DNA of 16,728 nucleotides, taken from the NCBI GenBank assembly GCA_034434915.1, contig DAOTYE010000047.1:1-16728 (forward strand). Direction: 5' to 3'. The DNA is from DAOTYE01 sp034434915 (GTDB lineage Bacteria > Chloroflexota > Dehalococcoidia > Dehalococcoidales > RBG-16-60-22). The notes beneath the pieces are model-generated. The model searched no databases, had not been told where the DNA came from, and was given only the letters and a program-made list of their open reading frames with translations. How positions within the stretch are numbered: position 1 is the stretch's first letter; the number at the start of each line of letters is the position of its first letter. The position numbers and the translations under genes were made by a program. Below are positions 1-6,907 of this stretch, in pieces.

Positions 1-156
1 CGGCGCTACCATGAGGGGCTGGGCAATGTCACGCCCTATGACGTCTATACCGGGCGGTATCTTGAAATCATCCAGAAAAGAAAGGAGGTGAAGAGCAGGA
101 CATCAGTAGCAAGAAAGGACTATAATAGGAGCGTCAGGGAGGAGCATGGCCTTTAG
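1..156 (+). CDS. IS3/IS481-type transposase, C-terminal fragment (5' end outside window)
   Basis: Frame 1 is open from the first base to a TAG at 154-156 and encodes 51 residues. It contains RRYHEGLGNVTPYDVYTGR followed by a basic helix with KRKEVKSRT. The 'YHEgLGnvTPydVY' pattern is the conserved end of the rve integrase core (DDE transposase) of IS3/IS481-type elements, where it lies just after the last catalytic glutamate. Everything upstream, including the catalytic triad, is outside the window, so the element's completeness cannot be judged. No terminal inverted repeat can be confirmed without the other end. The identification rests on family pattern recognition. Confidence 0.75.
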   Translation, partial: RRYHEGLGNVTPYDVYTGRYLEIIQKRKEVKSRTSVARKDYNRSVREEHGL

Positions 157-269
157 AAGAGTGTCCACTTTTCCAAAGGCTTGTTTTGTCCCATTTTCGC
201 TGACTACATACATCAAAACACTAGGGGAAACGTTTTCTCGAAGAGCCGAGTTTTACCTTTTGTACGCAA
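157..269. other. non-coding stretch after the IS transposase, probable right end of the element
   Basis: No gene is seen here. The segment starts with GTGTCCACTTTTCC close behind the transposase stop, and a similar TGTCCCATTTTCG lies about 28 bp further on. Sequences of the TGTCCA-CTTTT kind are common at ends of IS3/IS481 elements, so the IS boundary may lie near 165-205, but the left end needed for confirmation is outside the window. A short CTCG/CGAG hairpin followed by TTTT lies near 237-255 and is too weak to call a terminator. Confidence 0.35.
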
Positions 270-355
270 TGGTGGAGGGAGCAGGATTTGAACCTGCGTA
301 GCCCTAAGGCGGCAGATTTACAGTCTGCTCCGATTGACCGCTCCGGCATCCCTCC
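270..355 (-). tRNA. tRNA-Tyr (GTA anticodon), CCA encoded
   Basis: On the minus strand the acceptor arm GGAGGGA (355-349) pairs with TCCCTCC (280-274). The discriminator A is at 273 and a genomically encoded CCA at 272-270. The anticodon loop is CTGTAAA with anticodon GTA. A long variable arm, as expected for a class II tRNA-Tyr, and a GGTTCAAATCC T-loop are present. It lies 23 bp downstream of tRNA-Thr on the same strand and is probably co-transcribed with it. Confidence 0.95.
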
Positions 356-378
356 GCATGCAGTTCCGTGACAAGCTC

Positions 379-451
379 AGCCCGAGAGGGGATTCGAACC
401 CGCTACCCTACCGCTTACAAGGCGGTTGCGCTGCCATTGCGCTACTCGGGC
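379..451 (-). tRNA. tRNA-Thr (TGT anticodon)
   Basis: On the minus strand acceptor GCCCGAG (451-445) pairs perfectly with CTCGGGC (386-380). The anticodon stem and loop read ACCGCCTTGTAAGCGGT with anticodon TGT, and the T-arm is GCGGGTTCGAATCCCCT. The discriminator is T and CCA is not encoded, unlike the neighbouring tRNA-Tyr. It is the first gene of a two-tRNA unit behind a strong promoter. Confidence 0.95.
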
Positions 452-475
452 AAAAGCCCTCAGTTAACCAAGCGT

Positions 476-504
476 AGTATAGCAAAGGAGTCTATGCCTG
501 TCAA
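476..504 (-). promoter_or_regulatory. sigma70-type promoter of the tRNA-Thr/tRNA-Tyr unit
   Basis: Read on the minus strand, a perfect -35 TTGACA (504-499) is followed after exactly 17 bp by -10 TATACT (481-476). The predicted start is about 18 nt before the tRNA-Thr 5' end at 451. This is one of the best-matching promoters in the window. Confidence 0.8.
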
Positions 505-597
505 ACGCATAAGCGGAAATGGCGGAGTGTTTACAGACCATCACACCAGATAAGCCAGAACCCGGGGAAGCGGCACATAAGCCCTCCCAGAAATTCC

Positions 598-627
598 TTG
601 AAGCCCGTCTCTCTGCAAGAGTATAAT
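598..627 (+). promoter_or_regulatory. promoter for the first SDR gene
   Basis: TTGAAG (598-603), an 18-bp spacer and a perfect TATAAT (622-627) lie 27 bp before the chosen ATG at 655. The placement implies a 5' leader of about 20 nt carrying the Shine-Dalgarno site GGAGGTG (643-649). Confidence 0.6.
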
Positions 628-654
628 ACCCTTAAAACTGGCGGAGGTGCTCTC

Positions 655-1455
655 ATGGAAGCGCAGGTGCTTAAAGACAGGGTAGCAATCGTGACCGGAG
701 CCTCGCGCGGTCTTGGTGAAGGCATCGCCCGCGGCATGGCAAAGGAAGGTGCCATCGCGGTCCTCTTCAGCCGCAATCTGGACGGCTGTCAGCAGATTGA
801 AGCGGATATCCGCAAACAGGGACAGAGAGCCGCCTCTTTCAAAGTGGATGTTACCAACGTCCGCCAGGTAAATGAAGCGGTGAAAGCAGTGGTCACCAGG
901 TACGGCACAGTGGACATCCTGGTCAATAATGCCGCCATAGCACCCTCACTCCCGTTCCTTGAAATCAGTGACGAGATAAGAGACAGCGTCATTGACGTCA
1001 ATCTCAAGGGGATCTGGAACTGCACCAGAGCCGTCCTGCCCGCCATGATAAAACAAAAATACGGGAAAATCGTTAACATCTCCTCCGTTACAGGACCATT
1101 TGTTACCGGCAAAGGCATGACTATTTACGCGGCAACCAAAGGTGCCGTGTCAGCCCTCACCAGGACGCTGGCGCTTGAGCTGGCGCCGTACAATATCAAT
1201 GTTAATGCCATCTGTCCCGGCTCTTTTGACACGCCGATGATACGTAGCGTGGCGAAATCAAGGGGCTGGGACTCAGAAGACGCTTATGTTAAACACCTGG
1301 GCAAGGAAATCCCCATGAACCGGCTGGGGCTTCCGGAAGAAATCGGAGACCTGGCGGTGTTCCTCGCTTCAGACAGGTCAAGATATATCACCGGCACTGA
1401 AATCGTCATTGACGGCGGGAACATCATCCAGGAACACAAGCAAGGCGCAAATTGA
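655..1455 (+). CDS. short-chain dehydrogenase/reductase (SDR), 3-oxoacyl-ACP-reductase-like
   Basis: This encodes a 266-residue classical SDR, a cytosolic NAD(P)-dependent oxidoreductase. The cofactor motif TGASRGLG is at residues 14-21. NNAA at 91-94 stands in for the usual NNAG. The catalytic set is N116, S143/S144 (NISS), Y158 and K162 (YAATK), and the C-terminal PGSFDTPM and ITGTEIVIDGG blocks are intact. An in-frame TTG at 598 would give a longer protein, but ATG 655 follows a good GGAGGTG site and places TGASRGLG at the normal family position, while 598 lies inside the promoter. The substrate cannot be told from sequence. The E1 alpha gene begins 83 bp later behind its own promoter, so the two may be functionally related without being strictly one operon. 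Confidence 0.9.
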   Translation: MEAQVLKDRVAIVTGASRGLGEGIARGMAKEGAIAVLFSRNLDGCQQIEADIRKQGQRAASFKVDVTNVRQVNEAVKAVVTRYGTVDILVNNAAIAPSLPFLEISDEIRDSVIDVNLKGIWNCTRAVLPAMIKQKYGKIVNISSVTGPFVTGKGMTIYAATKGAVSALTRTLALELAPYNINVNAICPGSFDTPMIRSVAKSRGWDSEDAYVKHLGKEIPMNRLGLPEEIGDLAVFLASDRSRYITGTEIVIDGGNIIQEHKQGAN

Positions 1456-1479
1456 CAAGCCGAAAGCCGTTATGATAAT
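1452..1479 (+). promoter_or_regulatory. promoter for the E1 alpha/beta operon, overlapping the SDR stop codon
   Basis: A perfect -35 TTGACA (1452-1457) includes the SDR gene's TGA stop. A 16-bp spacer leads to GATAAT (1474-1479). This gives a leader of roughly 50 nt before the ATG at 1539, which is preceded by the Shine-Dalgarno site GGGAGGGG. Confidence 0.6.
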
Positions 1480-1538
1480 GTGGTCTGGTATTTCCAACAG
1501 CACGCTTCAAATCTTTTCTAAACTAAAGGGAGGGGATA

Positions 1539-2537
1539 ATGACATTAACCAAAGAACAGCTTCTGAAGATGTACCACCAGATGGTAAGAATCCGCATCTT
1601 TGAGCACAGCCTGCCGGACTTTTTCCAGAAAGGCTTGGTGGTGGGCACCGGGCACGTTTCTCTGGGAGAAGAGGCGGTAGCGGTGGGCGCCATGAGCGCC
1701 CTCGGGGAAAAGGATTTCACGATGTCCACCCACCGCGCCCACGGACACGCGCTGGCAAGAGGCGCGGATATGAAAATCATCCTGGCGGAGGTCTTCTGCC
1801 GGGCAACCGGCTGCACCGGCGGCAAAGGCGGCTCCATGCACATCCATGACTTTGACCGCTACTTCTTCGGCACGGTGGGCATCGTCGGCGGCGGCATTCA
1901 TACCGGCGGCGGACTGGGGCTTGCCGCCAAGATGCTAAAGACAGGGCAGGTAAGCGTTTGCTTCTTCGGCGATGGTGCCAGCAACCGCGGGACATTTCAT
2001 GAAGCGCTGAACCTGGCTTCACTGTGGAAGGTGCCCACAGTCTATATCTGCACCAATAACCAGTACGCCATGACTTTGCCCTTATGCAAAAACTGCGCCA
2101 ACCCGGATATCGCCGCGAGGGCAGCAGCCTATAACATGCCCGGCGTCAGCATTGATGGTCTTGACCTGTGGACAGTGTATGACACAGTGAAAGCGGCGGT
2201 AGAAAGAGCCAGGCGAGGCGAAGGACCAAGCCTGATTGTCGCTATCACCTACCGCTTATCGCCAGAGCACAGCCTCCGCGTGAGCGCTGACCCTTCCACC
2301 CAGTACCGCCCCAAAGGGGAGGTGGAAGAGTGGTGGGAAAGGCATGACCCCATCAAAATCACCCGCAAGAAGCTCATAGAAATGGGATTCATGGATGAGA
2401 AGAAAGCACAGGAAATTGAGGCGGCGGCAAAGAAAGAGTTTGATGAGGCGGTTGAGTTCGCCATAAACAGCCCTGAGCCGGCGCCGGAGACAGCCTTTGA
2501 AGGCATTTACGCTCCAGAAGAGGAGGGAGGTAAATAA
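1539..2537 (+). CDS. thiamine-diphosphate-dependent dehydrogenase E1 component, alpha subunit (pyruvate/acetoin dehydrogenase type)
   Basis: A 332-residue E1 alpha subunit of the 2-oxoacid or acetoin dehydrogenase family, which with the beta subunit decarboxylates or cleaves the substrate on thiamine diphosphate. Visible are GHVSLGEEAVAVG (38-50), THRAHGH (64-70), GGKGGSMH (94-101), and the ThDP/Mg motif starting GDGASNRG (144-151) and ending NNQYAM (173-178). The start is fixed by AGGGAGGGG just before ATG. The loop that normally reads YRxxGHSxxDP is altered to YRLSPEHSLRVSADPSTQYR (238-257): the histidine is kept, the preceding glycine is lost and the loop is longer. Acetoin, pyruvate and branched-chain specificity cannot be separated by eye; the TNN-Y region is most AcoA-like. 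The beta gene follows after 1 nt, but no E2 or E3 gene is in the window. Confidence 0.88.
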   Translation: MTLTKEQLLKMYHQMVRIRIFEHSLPDFFQKGLVVGTGHVSLGEEAVAVGAMSALGEKDFTMSTHRAHGHALARGADMKIILAEVFCRATGCTGGKGGSMHIHDFDRYFFGTVGIVGGGIHTGGGLGLAAKMLKTGQVSVCFFGDGASNRGTFHEALNLASLWKVPTVYICTNNQYAMTLPLCKNCANPDIAARAAAYNMPGVSIDGLDLWTVYDTVKAAVERARRGEGPSLIVAITYRLSPEHSLRVSADPSTQYRPKGEVEEWWERHDPIKITRKKLIEMGFMDEKKAQEIEAAAKKEFDEAVEFAINSPEPAPETAFEGIYAPEEEGGK

Positions 2538-2538
2538 C

Positions 2539-3516
2539 ATGGCAGTACGTCAGATAACGCTCCGTGAAGCCATTGCTGAAGCCATAAAAGAGGAAATGAG
2601 GCGTGACCCCACCGTCTTCATCATGGGTGAAGACATAGGCAAATTCGGCGGCTCCTTCGGGACGACACGCGGTCTGTATCAGGAGTTTGGTGAAGAGCGT
2701 GTGCGCGATACACCCATCTCAGAGACGGCAATCATCGGCTTCGCCCTGGGTGCGGCAATGGGCGGCATGCGCCCCATCGCGGAAATCATGCGCTGTGACT
2801 GGACCACCATCTGTATGGATGAGATTGTCAACCAGGTCGCCAAGATGCGCTATATGTCTGGCGGCAGGCCGGAAATTCACATGGTCATCAAGACCAATTG
2901 TGAGGGCGGTATCGGGCTCGGTCCCCAGCACTCGCAGAGCTTTGAAGCCTGGTACTGCCATGTGCCCGGCTTGAAAGTGGTCATGCCCTCAAATCCCTAT
3001 GATGGCAAGGGACTGCTGAAAGCGGCAATTCGCGGGCGTAACCCGGTCATCTATCTTGACTCCGTGACACTCCTCAGCCTGAGCGGACCGGTGCCTGATG
3101 AAGATTACACCGTACCAATCGGCAAAGCGGAGGTAAAGAAAGAGGGAAAAGACGTTACCTTTGTGGGCTGGGGCGCCGTGCTGGTGAAAGCCCTGAACGC
3201 GGCAAAGACGCTGGCAAACGAGGGCATTGACATGGAGGTCATTGACCTGCGCACCCTGCGTCCCATGGACACTGACACCATCATCAATTCCGTCAAGAAG
3301 ACACATAGACTCGTCGTAGGTCATGAGGCAAACTTGACCTGCGGTCTGGGCGCAGAGGTGGCGGCGCGCGTCCAGGAACAGGCGTTTGACTACCTTGATG
3401 CCCCCATCAAAAGAGTCGCCGCGCCGGACTGTCTCATCCCCGCTAATAGAAAGCTGGAAAAGTATGTCCTGCCGCAGGAAGAGACGGTCATCGCCGCGGT
3501 GAAGTCAATCTTGTAA
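2539..3516 (+). CDS. thiamine-diphosphate-dependent dehydrogenase E1 component, beta subunit
   Basis: A 325-residue transketolase-like beta subunit pairing with the alpha chain just upstream. Family marks are FIMGEDIG (27-34), the SETAI catalytic-glutamate motif (E62), GPQHSQSFEAW (128-138) with VPGLKVVMPSNPYDGKGLL (142-160), and a C-terminal transketolase domain with VIDLRTLRPMD. The start at 2539 is preferred over an in-frame ATG at 2497 because AGGAGGGAGG lies 8-9 nt upstream and MAVRQITLREAI is the standard family N-terminus. The intergenic distance of 1 nt implies translational coupling. The segment after NPVIYLD is SVTLLS, where most relatives have EHKxLY, so the alpha/beta interface or cofactor loop may be unusual. 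A hairpin at 3537-3571 ends the unit. Confidence 0.88.
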   Translation: MAVRQITLREAIAEAIKEEMRRDPTVFIMGEDIGKFGGSFGTTRGLYQEFGEERVRDTPISETAIIGFALGAAMGGMRPIAEIMRCDWTTICMDEIVNQVAKMRYMSGGRPEIHMVIKTNCEGGIGLGPQHSQSFEAWYCHVPGLKVVMPSNPYDGKGLLKAAIRGRNPVIYLDSVTLLSLSGPVPDEDYTVPIGKAEVKKEGKDVTFVGWGAVLVKALNAAKTLANEGIDMEVIDLRTLRPMDTDTIINSVKKTHRLVVGHEANLTCGLGAEVAARVQEQAFDYLDAPIKRVAAPDCLIPANRKLEKYVLPQEETVIAAVKSIL

Positions 3517-3536
3517 GCTCCCTTTGAAACAAACGA

Positions 3537-3578
3537 AAGCCCGGGTTGTGGCGCCTGTCACACCTGGGCTTCTTGTTT
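3537..3578 (+). terminator. transcription terminator hairpin after the E1 operon, possibly bidirectional
   Basis: The arm AAGCCCGGGTTGTG (3537-3550) pairs with CACACCTGGGCTT (3559-3571), with one G-T pair and one bulge. On the plus strand it is followed by CTTGTTT. On the minus strand the exit side reads TTTCGTTTGTTTC, so it may also stop transcripts from the convergent rhomboid gene. Confidence 0.65.
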
Positions 3579-3715
3579 GGTCCTGCCTTATGTGTCACTC
3601 TGAGGTGCATGGCGAAGAAGCTCAAGGCGGGGCTGGCGGTGCAAAAAATCAGCACCAGCTGGAACCTTCGTCACGCCAGGGGACAAAGGAGCAAGTCTTT
3701 TTGTCCAGACGCAGA

Positions 3716-4300
3716 CTAAAAGCGCTGCTTGCGGAAGATGTACCCTGCGACCAGCCCAACAAGCATCCCGCCAAGATGGGCTTGCCAGGCAACGCCGGGC
3801 AGGAAAGAGAGAATAATAAAGCCGCCAATCACCGCAATGAAAAGAGGAACTGGCGCGGGAATCGGGAAGATGAAGACCGGCGTTTTGGGCCGCAGGAAGG
3901 CGAGCGCACCACCCAGAGCAAAAAGTGCTCCGGAGGCGCCGACTGCGATGTCAAACGGCGGCGCCAGCAAAATGAAGAGAAGATTGCCCGCAATGCCGCC
4001 GATGAAATACACGATGAAAAACCGCCCGTAATTGACCAGCTGAGACAGAAAATTACCGAAGAAATAAAGTGTAATCATATTGGCAAAGAGATGCCAGAAA
4101 CCGCCATGGACAAACATGGCAGTCACCAGTGTCCACGGCTGACTGGCGGTGCTTGCCCCCCGCACGCCGAGAAGAGGGTAAAGGTTATAGCCTTTGAGCC
4201 GTGCCAGGTTCACGATGATAAACATCAGCAGATTAATGGTAATAAGCCACACCACCGGGCTCATGTTGAACCCGTAATAGCCTCTCCGGTAATAGCTCAT
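3716..4300 (-). CDS. rhomboid family intramembrane serine protease
   Basis: A 194-residue polytopic membrane protein matching the six-helix rhomboid core, which cleaves transmembrane substrates within the membrane. HGGFWHLFANM (65-75) is the conserved L1-loop/TM2 motif. GASGALFALG (121-130) carries nucleophile S123, and AWQAHLGGMLVG (171-182) carries catalytic H175, so the Ser-His dyad is intact. The short N-terminus (MSYYRRGYYG) lacks an extra cytosolic domain. The ATG follows AGGTGAGGTG. It converges on the E1 operon and probably stands alone; its substrate is unknown. A long open frame on the opposite strand (3524-4423) has no recognisable content and is not called. Confidence 0.92.
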   Translation of the reverse strand: MSYYRRGYYGFNMSPVVWLITINLLMFIIVNLARLKGYNLYPLLGVRGASTASQPWTLVTAMFVHGGFWHLFANMITLYFFGNFLSQLVNYGRFFIVYFIGGIAGNLLFILLAPPFDIAVGASGALFALGGALAFLRPKTPVFIFPIPAPVPLFIAVIGGFIILSFLPGVAWQAHLGGMLVGLVAGYIFRKQRF

Positions 4301-4419
4301 ATCACCTCACCTGATTTGAATTACGCCACAGCCTCCGCCACTCCCCACCGCCACAGGAATACTTCTTCCATGATACAGGATTGGAACCCAAGTTTCCAGC
4401 ACAGGAGATACTGGGAGAG

Positions 4420-4671
4420 CTAGCTCAGCAGGCTTAAGAAGCGGTCAATTGCCCGGCAAAATGGCACCGAGTCTCCTCCATGGCTTATGGCTGGTATCAC
4501 GGATAAAACAGCATTGGGTACACTCTGCGCCAGAAAGCGGAGCCGCTCCGCCACCGGCGTATCGCCCTCGCGGAACACCACCGGAGTGGACAGAGATAGC
4601 TTCTCCAGCCGTGGCTCAAGCTGGAAATTGGCGGGGCACTTTATCCGGATACCCCTGAATGGTGTTAGCAA
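4420..4671 (-). pseudogene. alpha/beta-hydrolase C-terminal remnant
   Basis: The open stretch of 83 codons reads like the last third of an alpha/beta hydrolase. PVVFREGDTPVAERL resembles the strand carrying the acid (…GxxDTPV), VPNAVLSVIPAISHGG resembles the histidine-bearing strand and loop, and AIDRFL is the usual terminal helix. The nucleophile region and N-terminal two thirds are absent. Upstream on the same strand the frames are broken, with stop codons near 4673-4680. The TTG at its start is probably not a real initiation codon, and no Shine-Dalgarno site is visible. I read it as gene decay. A short functional ORF is possible but less likely. The fold assignment is from pattern only. 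Confidence 0.45.
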
Positions 4672-4808
4672 TTGCCCTAGCAGTTAGCCAGAACGTGTTT
4701 TACCGCGTCCGCCGGCAGACCTCCGCTGAAAATGATAAGAGATGGCTGAGACCGCCACGTGTGCAGAAAAACGCAAAGTGCTAAAATAATAATAAAGGCT
4801 TCTTTAAT

Positions 4809-4837
4809 ATGTTCCACCGGCATGAGCCGGCTATAAT
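4809..4837 (+). promoter_or_regulatory. promoter of the ABC exporter with an inverted repeat in its spacer
   Basis: A perfect TATAAT (4832-4837) lies 18 bp before the ATG at 4856. The -35 position (4809-4814, ATGTTC) is poor. The spacer holds a perfect inverted repeat CCGGC-ATGA-GCCGG (4817-4830) that directly abuts the -10 box, a typical place for a repressor or MerR-like activator operator. The weak -35 fits a promoter that needs an activator. Confidence 0.5.
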
Positions 4838-4855
4838 TTTGCCCGCAGGGAAACA

Positions 4856-5839
4856 ATGAACAATAGCATCATTACAGTTGAGCATCTGGTCAAAAAATAT
4901 GGCGACCTTACTGCCGTAAACGGCATCAGCTTCACCGTGGCACCGGGAGAAATCTTCGGCTTTCTGGGACCAAACGGCGCCGGCAAGACCACCACCATCA
5001 ATATCCTCTGCACCCTCACCAGACCCACCTCCGGAAAAGCCACCATTGATGGGCTGGACGTGGTCAAGCACCAGCAACAGGTGCGCCAGCGTATCGGTCT
5101 GGTCTTTCAGGATCCCAGCCTTGATGAGCGCTTAAGCGCCCTGCAGAACATGCGCTTTCACGGGCTGGTCTACGGCGTGCCAGGAAAAGTGCTCAACGAG
5201 CGTATTGAACAACTACTCAACATGGTGGAGCTATGGGACAAGCGCCATAATCAGGTGCGTACTTATTCTGGCGGCATGAAACGCCGCCTTGAGCTTGCCC
5301 GCGGGCTACTCCATCACCCCCGCGTGCTCTTCCTTGACGAACCCACCCTCGGACTTGACCCGCAGACGCGTAACCGCATCTGGGAATACATTCTGGACCT
5401 GCGCCGTACCGAGGGCACCACCATCTTCATGACCACCCACTACATGGAGGAAGCAGATAAGGCAGACCGCATTGCCATCATTGATTATGGCAGGCTCGTT
5501 GCCATTGACACTCCGCAGAAGCTCAAGGAGATGGTCGGCAAGGACATCCTATCAGTGAAGACGGAGAATAACGACCGGGCAGAACGAGAAATCAGAGAGC
5601 GCTACCAGCTTGATGTCCACCGCAATGGCGACGGCCTCACCTTTGAGGTCGCCAACGGAGAGGAATTTCTGCCCGCCTTCATCAAGGAGTTCGGCACCCG
5701 CATACTCAGCGTCAGCCTTCACCGCCCCAGCCTGAACGACGTCTTCCTCAAGCTCACCGGACGGCAGATACGCCCTGAGGAGGTCACTGACATGTTTAAG
5801 GCGATGGTGCGCGCCCATGGGCAGAGGACGCGGCGCTAG
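4856..5839 (+). CDS. ABC transporter ATP-binding protein, DrrA/multidrug-exporter family
   Basis: A 327-residue cytosolic ATPase that would power the membrane protein encoded next. Motifs in order are Walker A GPNGAGKTT (38-46), Q-loop VFQDPSLDERLS (83-94), signature YSGGMKRR (137-144), Walker B VLFLDEP (157-163), D-loop GLDPQ (166-170) and switch H195 in TTHYMEEA. The VFQDPSLDERLSALQN stretch and the extra C-terminal domain of about 90 residues are typical of daunorubicin-resistance-type (DrrA) exporters. The leader is short and carries only a weak GGG site. The permease follows 9 nt after the stop. The exported substrate is unknown. Confidence 0.92.
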   Translation: MNNSIITVEHLVKKYGDLTAVNGISFTVAPGEIFGFLGPNGAGKTTTINILCTLTRPTSGKATIDGLDVVKHQQQVRQRIGLVFQDPSLDERLSALQNMRFHGLVYGVPGKVLNERIEQLLNMVELWDKRHNQVRTYSGGMKRRLELARGLLHHPRVLFLDEPTLGLDPQTRNRIWEYILDLRRTEGTTIFMTTHYMEEADKADRIAIIDYGRLVAIDTPQKLKEMVGKDILSVKTENNDRAEREIRERYQLDVHRNGDGLTFEVANGEEFLPAFIKEFGTRILSVSLHRPSLNDVFLKLTGRQIRPEEVTDMFKAMVRAHGQRTRR

Positions 5840-5848
5840 GAGGAAAAT

Positions 5849-6637
5849 ATGACCCACCTGTTAGGTGTTTACACTATCTGGTATCGGGATATACTGCGCT
5901 TCTGGCATGATAAGACCCGCCTCATGGGGTCTATCTTCTTTCCGCTCCTGTTTCTTTTCGTCTTCGGCACTGGTCTGAGCACCCGGATGGGGGCACTGGG
6001 TCCGGGAGTGGATTTTACCAAGTTCATGTTCCCTGGCATCATCGGCATGACCGTGCTGACAAGCTCATTCATGGCTGGCGTATCCGTGGTCTGGGACCGG
6101 GAGTTCGGCTTCCTGAAAGAGGTGCTCGTAGCGCCCATCAGCCGTGCGGCGGTTGCCATCGGCAAGACGCTGGGCTCAGCAACGGTGGCTCTCCTCCAGG
6201 GACTGCTGATTTTGCTTCTTGCTCCACTCATCGGCGTCTCTGTCTCCGCTGCGACGGTGGCGGCGCTCATCGGGCTGATGCTGCTCCTCGCCGTGGCGAT
6301 GGGCTCCTTCGGTATCCTGATGGCCACCCGTATCCGCTCCATGGAAGCCTTCCAGGCGACGATGCAGATGCTCATGTTCCCCATGGTCTTTCTTTCCGGC
6401 GCGTTCTTCCCGGTGGAAGGACTGCCGGGCTGGATGAATGTGCTGGTGAAAATCAATCCCGCTACTTATGGCATCACTCCCATCCGCCAGGTGGTGCTGG
6501 GAGCGGGGGCAGGTAATTTTTTTGGCATCAGCCTCTTTGGCTATACGCTTGAGCTGTGGCAAACGACGTTGATAATGGCGGCGTTCGGTGCCTTTATGGT
6601 GCTCTGTGCCATGTGGTCCTTCAGCCACCAGAACTAG
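5849..6637 (+). CDS. ABC-2 type transporter permease, DrrB-like
   Basis: A 262-residue integral membrane protein, the partner of the ATPase immediately upstream, with AGGAGG placed 7 nt before its ATG. About six hydrophobic segments can be seen, roughly at 20-45, 55-80, 105-130, 135-160, 165-190 and 235-255. The N-terminal cytosolic amphipathic part includes WYRDILRFWHDKTRL. The central block with VVWDREFGFLKEVLVAPISR is the conserved ABC-2 (DrrB) motif at the coupling helix. Two ATPases and two permeases would form the exporter. No regulator is adjacent; the gene is followed by tRNA-Asn with its own promoter. Confidence 0.9.
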   Translation: MTHLLGVYTIWYRDILRFWHDKTRLMGSIFFPLLFLFVFGTGLSTRMGALGPGVDFTKFMFPGIIGMTVLTSSFMAGVSVVWDREFGFLKEVLVAPISRAAVAIGKTLGSATVALLQGLLILLLAPLIGVSVSAATVAALIGLMLLLAVAMGSFGILMATRIRSMEAFQATMQMLMFPMVFLSGAFFPVEGLPGWMNVLVKINPATYGITPIRQVVLGAGAGNFFGISLFGYTLELWQTTLIMAAFGAFMVLCAMWSFSHQN

Positions 6638-6643
6638 TGAGGT

Positions 6644-6672
6644 TTGACTTCCAGCGCCAGAAATCTCATAAT
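6644..6672 (+). promoter_or_regulatory. promoter of tRNA-Asn
   Basis: TTGACT (6644-6649), a 17-bp spacer and CATAAT (6667-6672) lie 19 bp before the tRNA-Asn 5' end, the expected distance for a short pre-tRNA leader. Confidence 0.65.
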
Positions 6673-6691
6673 AATGACTGGGTTTTATCGC

Positions 6692-6766
6692 TCCCCGATA
6701 GCTCAAAGGTAGAGCGGGCGGCTGTTAACCGCTAGGTTGTAGGTTCGAGCCCTACTCGGGGAGCCA
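6692..6766 (+). tRNA. tRNA-Asn (GTT anticodon), CCA encoded
   Basis: Acceptor TCCCCGA (6692-6698) pairs with TCGGGGA (6756-6762). The discriminator is G at 6763 and CCA is encoded at 6764-6766. U8-A9, a GCTC/GAGC D-stem, anticodon loop CTGTTAA with GTT, and T-arm GTAGGTTCGAGCCCTAC are all present. A run of five T follows shortly after at 6770-6774. Confidence 0.95.
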
Positions 6767-6855
6767 GCTTTTTCCTGCTGATTTGCGCACAACCCCAGCG
6801 CGTTTAACTCATCAAGCAGTTAAGAACTCCTGTCTCCAGCAACCTCACTTCCAAT

Positions 6856-6892
6856 AAAAAACCCCTGCCCCGAGGTAGACTCAGGGCAGGGG
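6856..6892 (-). terminator. rho-independent terminator of the TRAP binding-protein gene
   Basis: Read on the minus strand, CCCCTGCCCTGAG (6892-6880) pairs over 13 bp with CTCGGGGCAGGGG (6874-6862), with one wobble pair and a 5-nt loop. It is followed by six T (6861-6856). It begins 15 bp after the stop codon of the gene ending at 6908. This is a textbook intrinsic terminator. Confidence 0.92.
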
Positions 6893-6907
6893 CTAGAGGT
6901 TCAGTGA

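Noticed and set aside
598..654. TTG start 57 bp upstream for the first SDR
   Set aside because: The TTG is the -35 box of a promoter whose TATAAT lies downstream of it, and the ATG at 655 has the Shine-Dalgarno site.
3524..4423. 299-codon plus-strand open frame opposite the rhomboid gene
   Set aside because: It is very rich in Lys/Arg/Asn/Gln with no recognisable domain, has no Shine-Dalgarno site, and is the antisense of a clear rhomboid protease with intact catalytic residues.
5869..6706. Long minus-strand frames opposite the ABC permease
   Set aside because: Their composition (Ser/Thr/Arg/His-rich) is that of a membrane-protein antisense; the plus-strand permease has a Shine-Dalgarno site, membrane segments and an ATPase partner.
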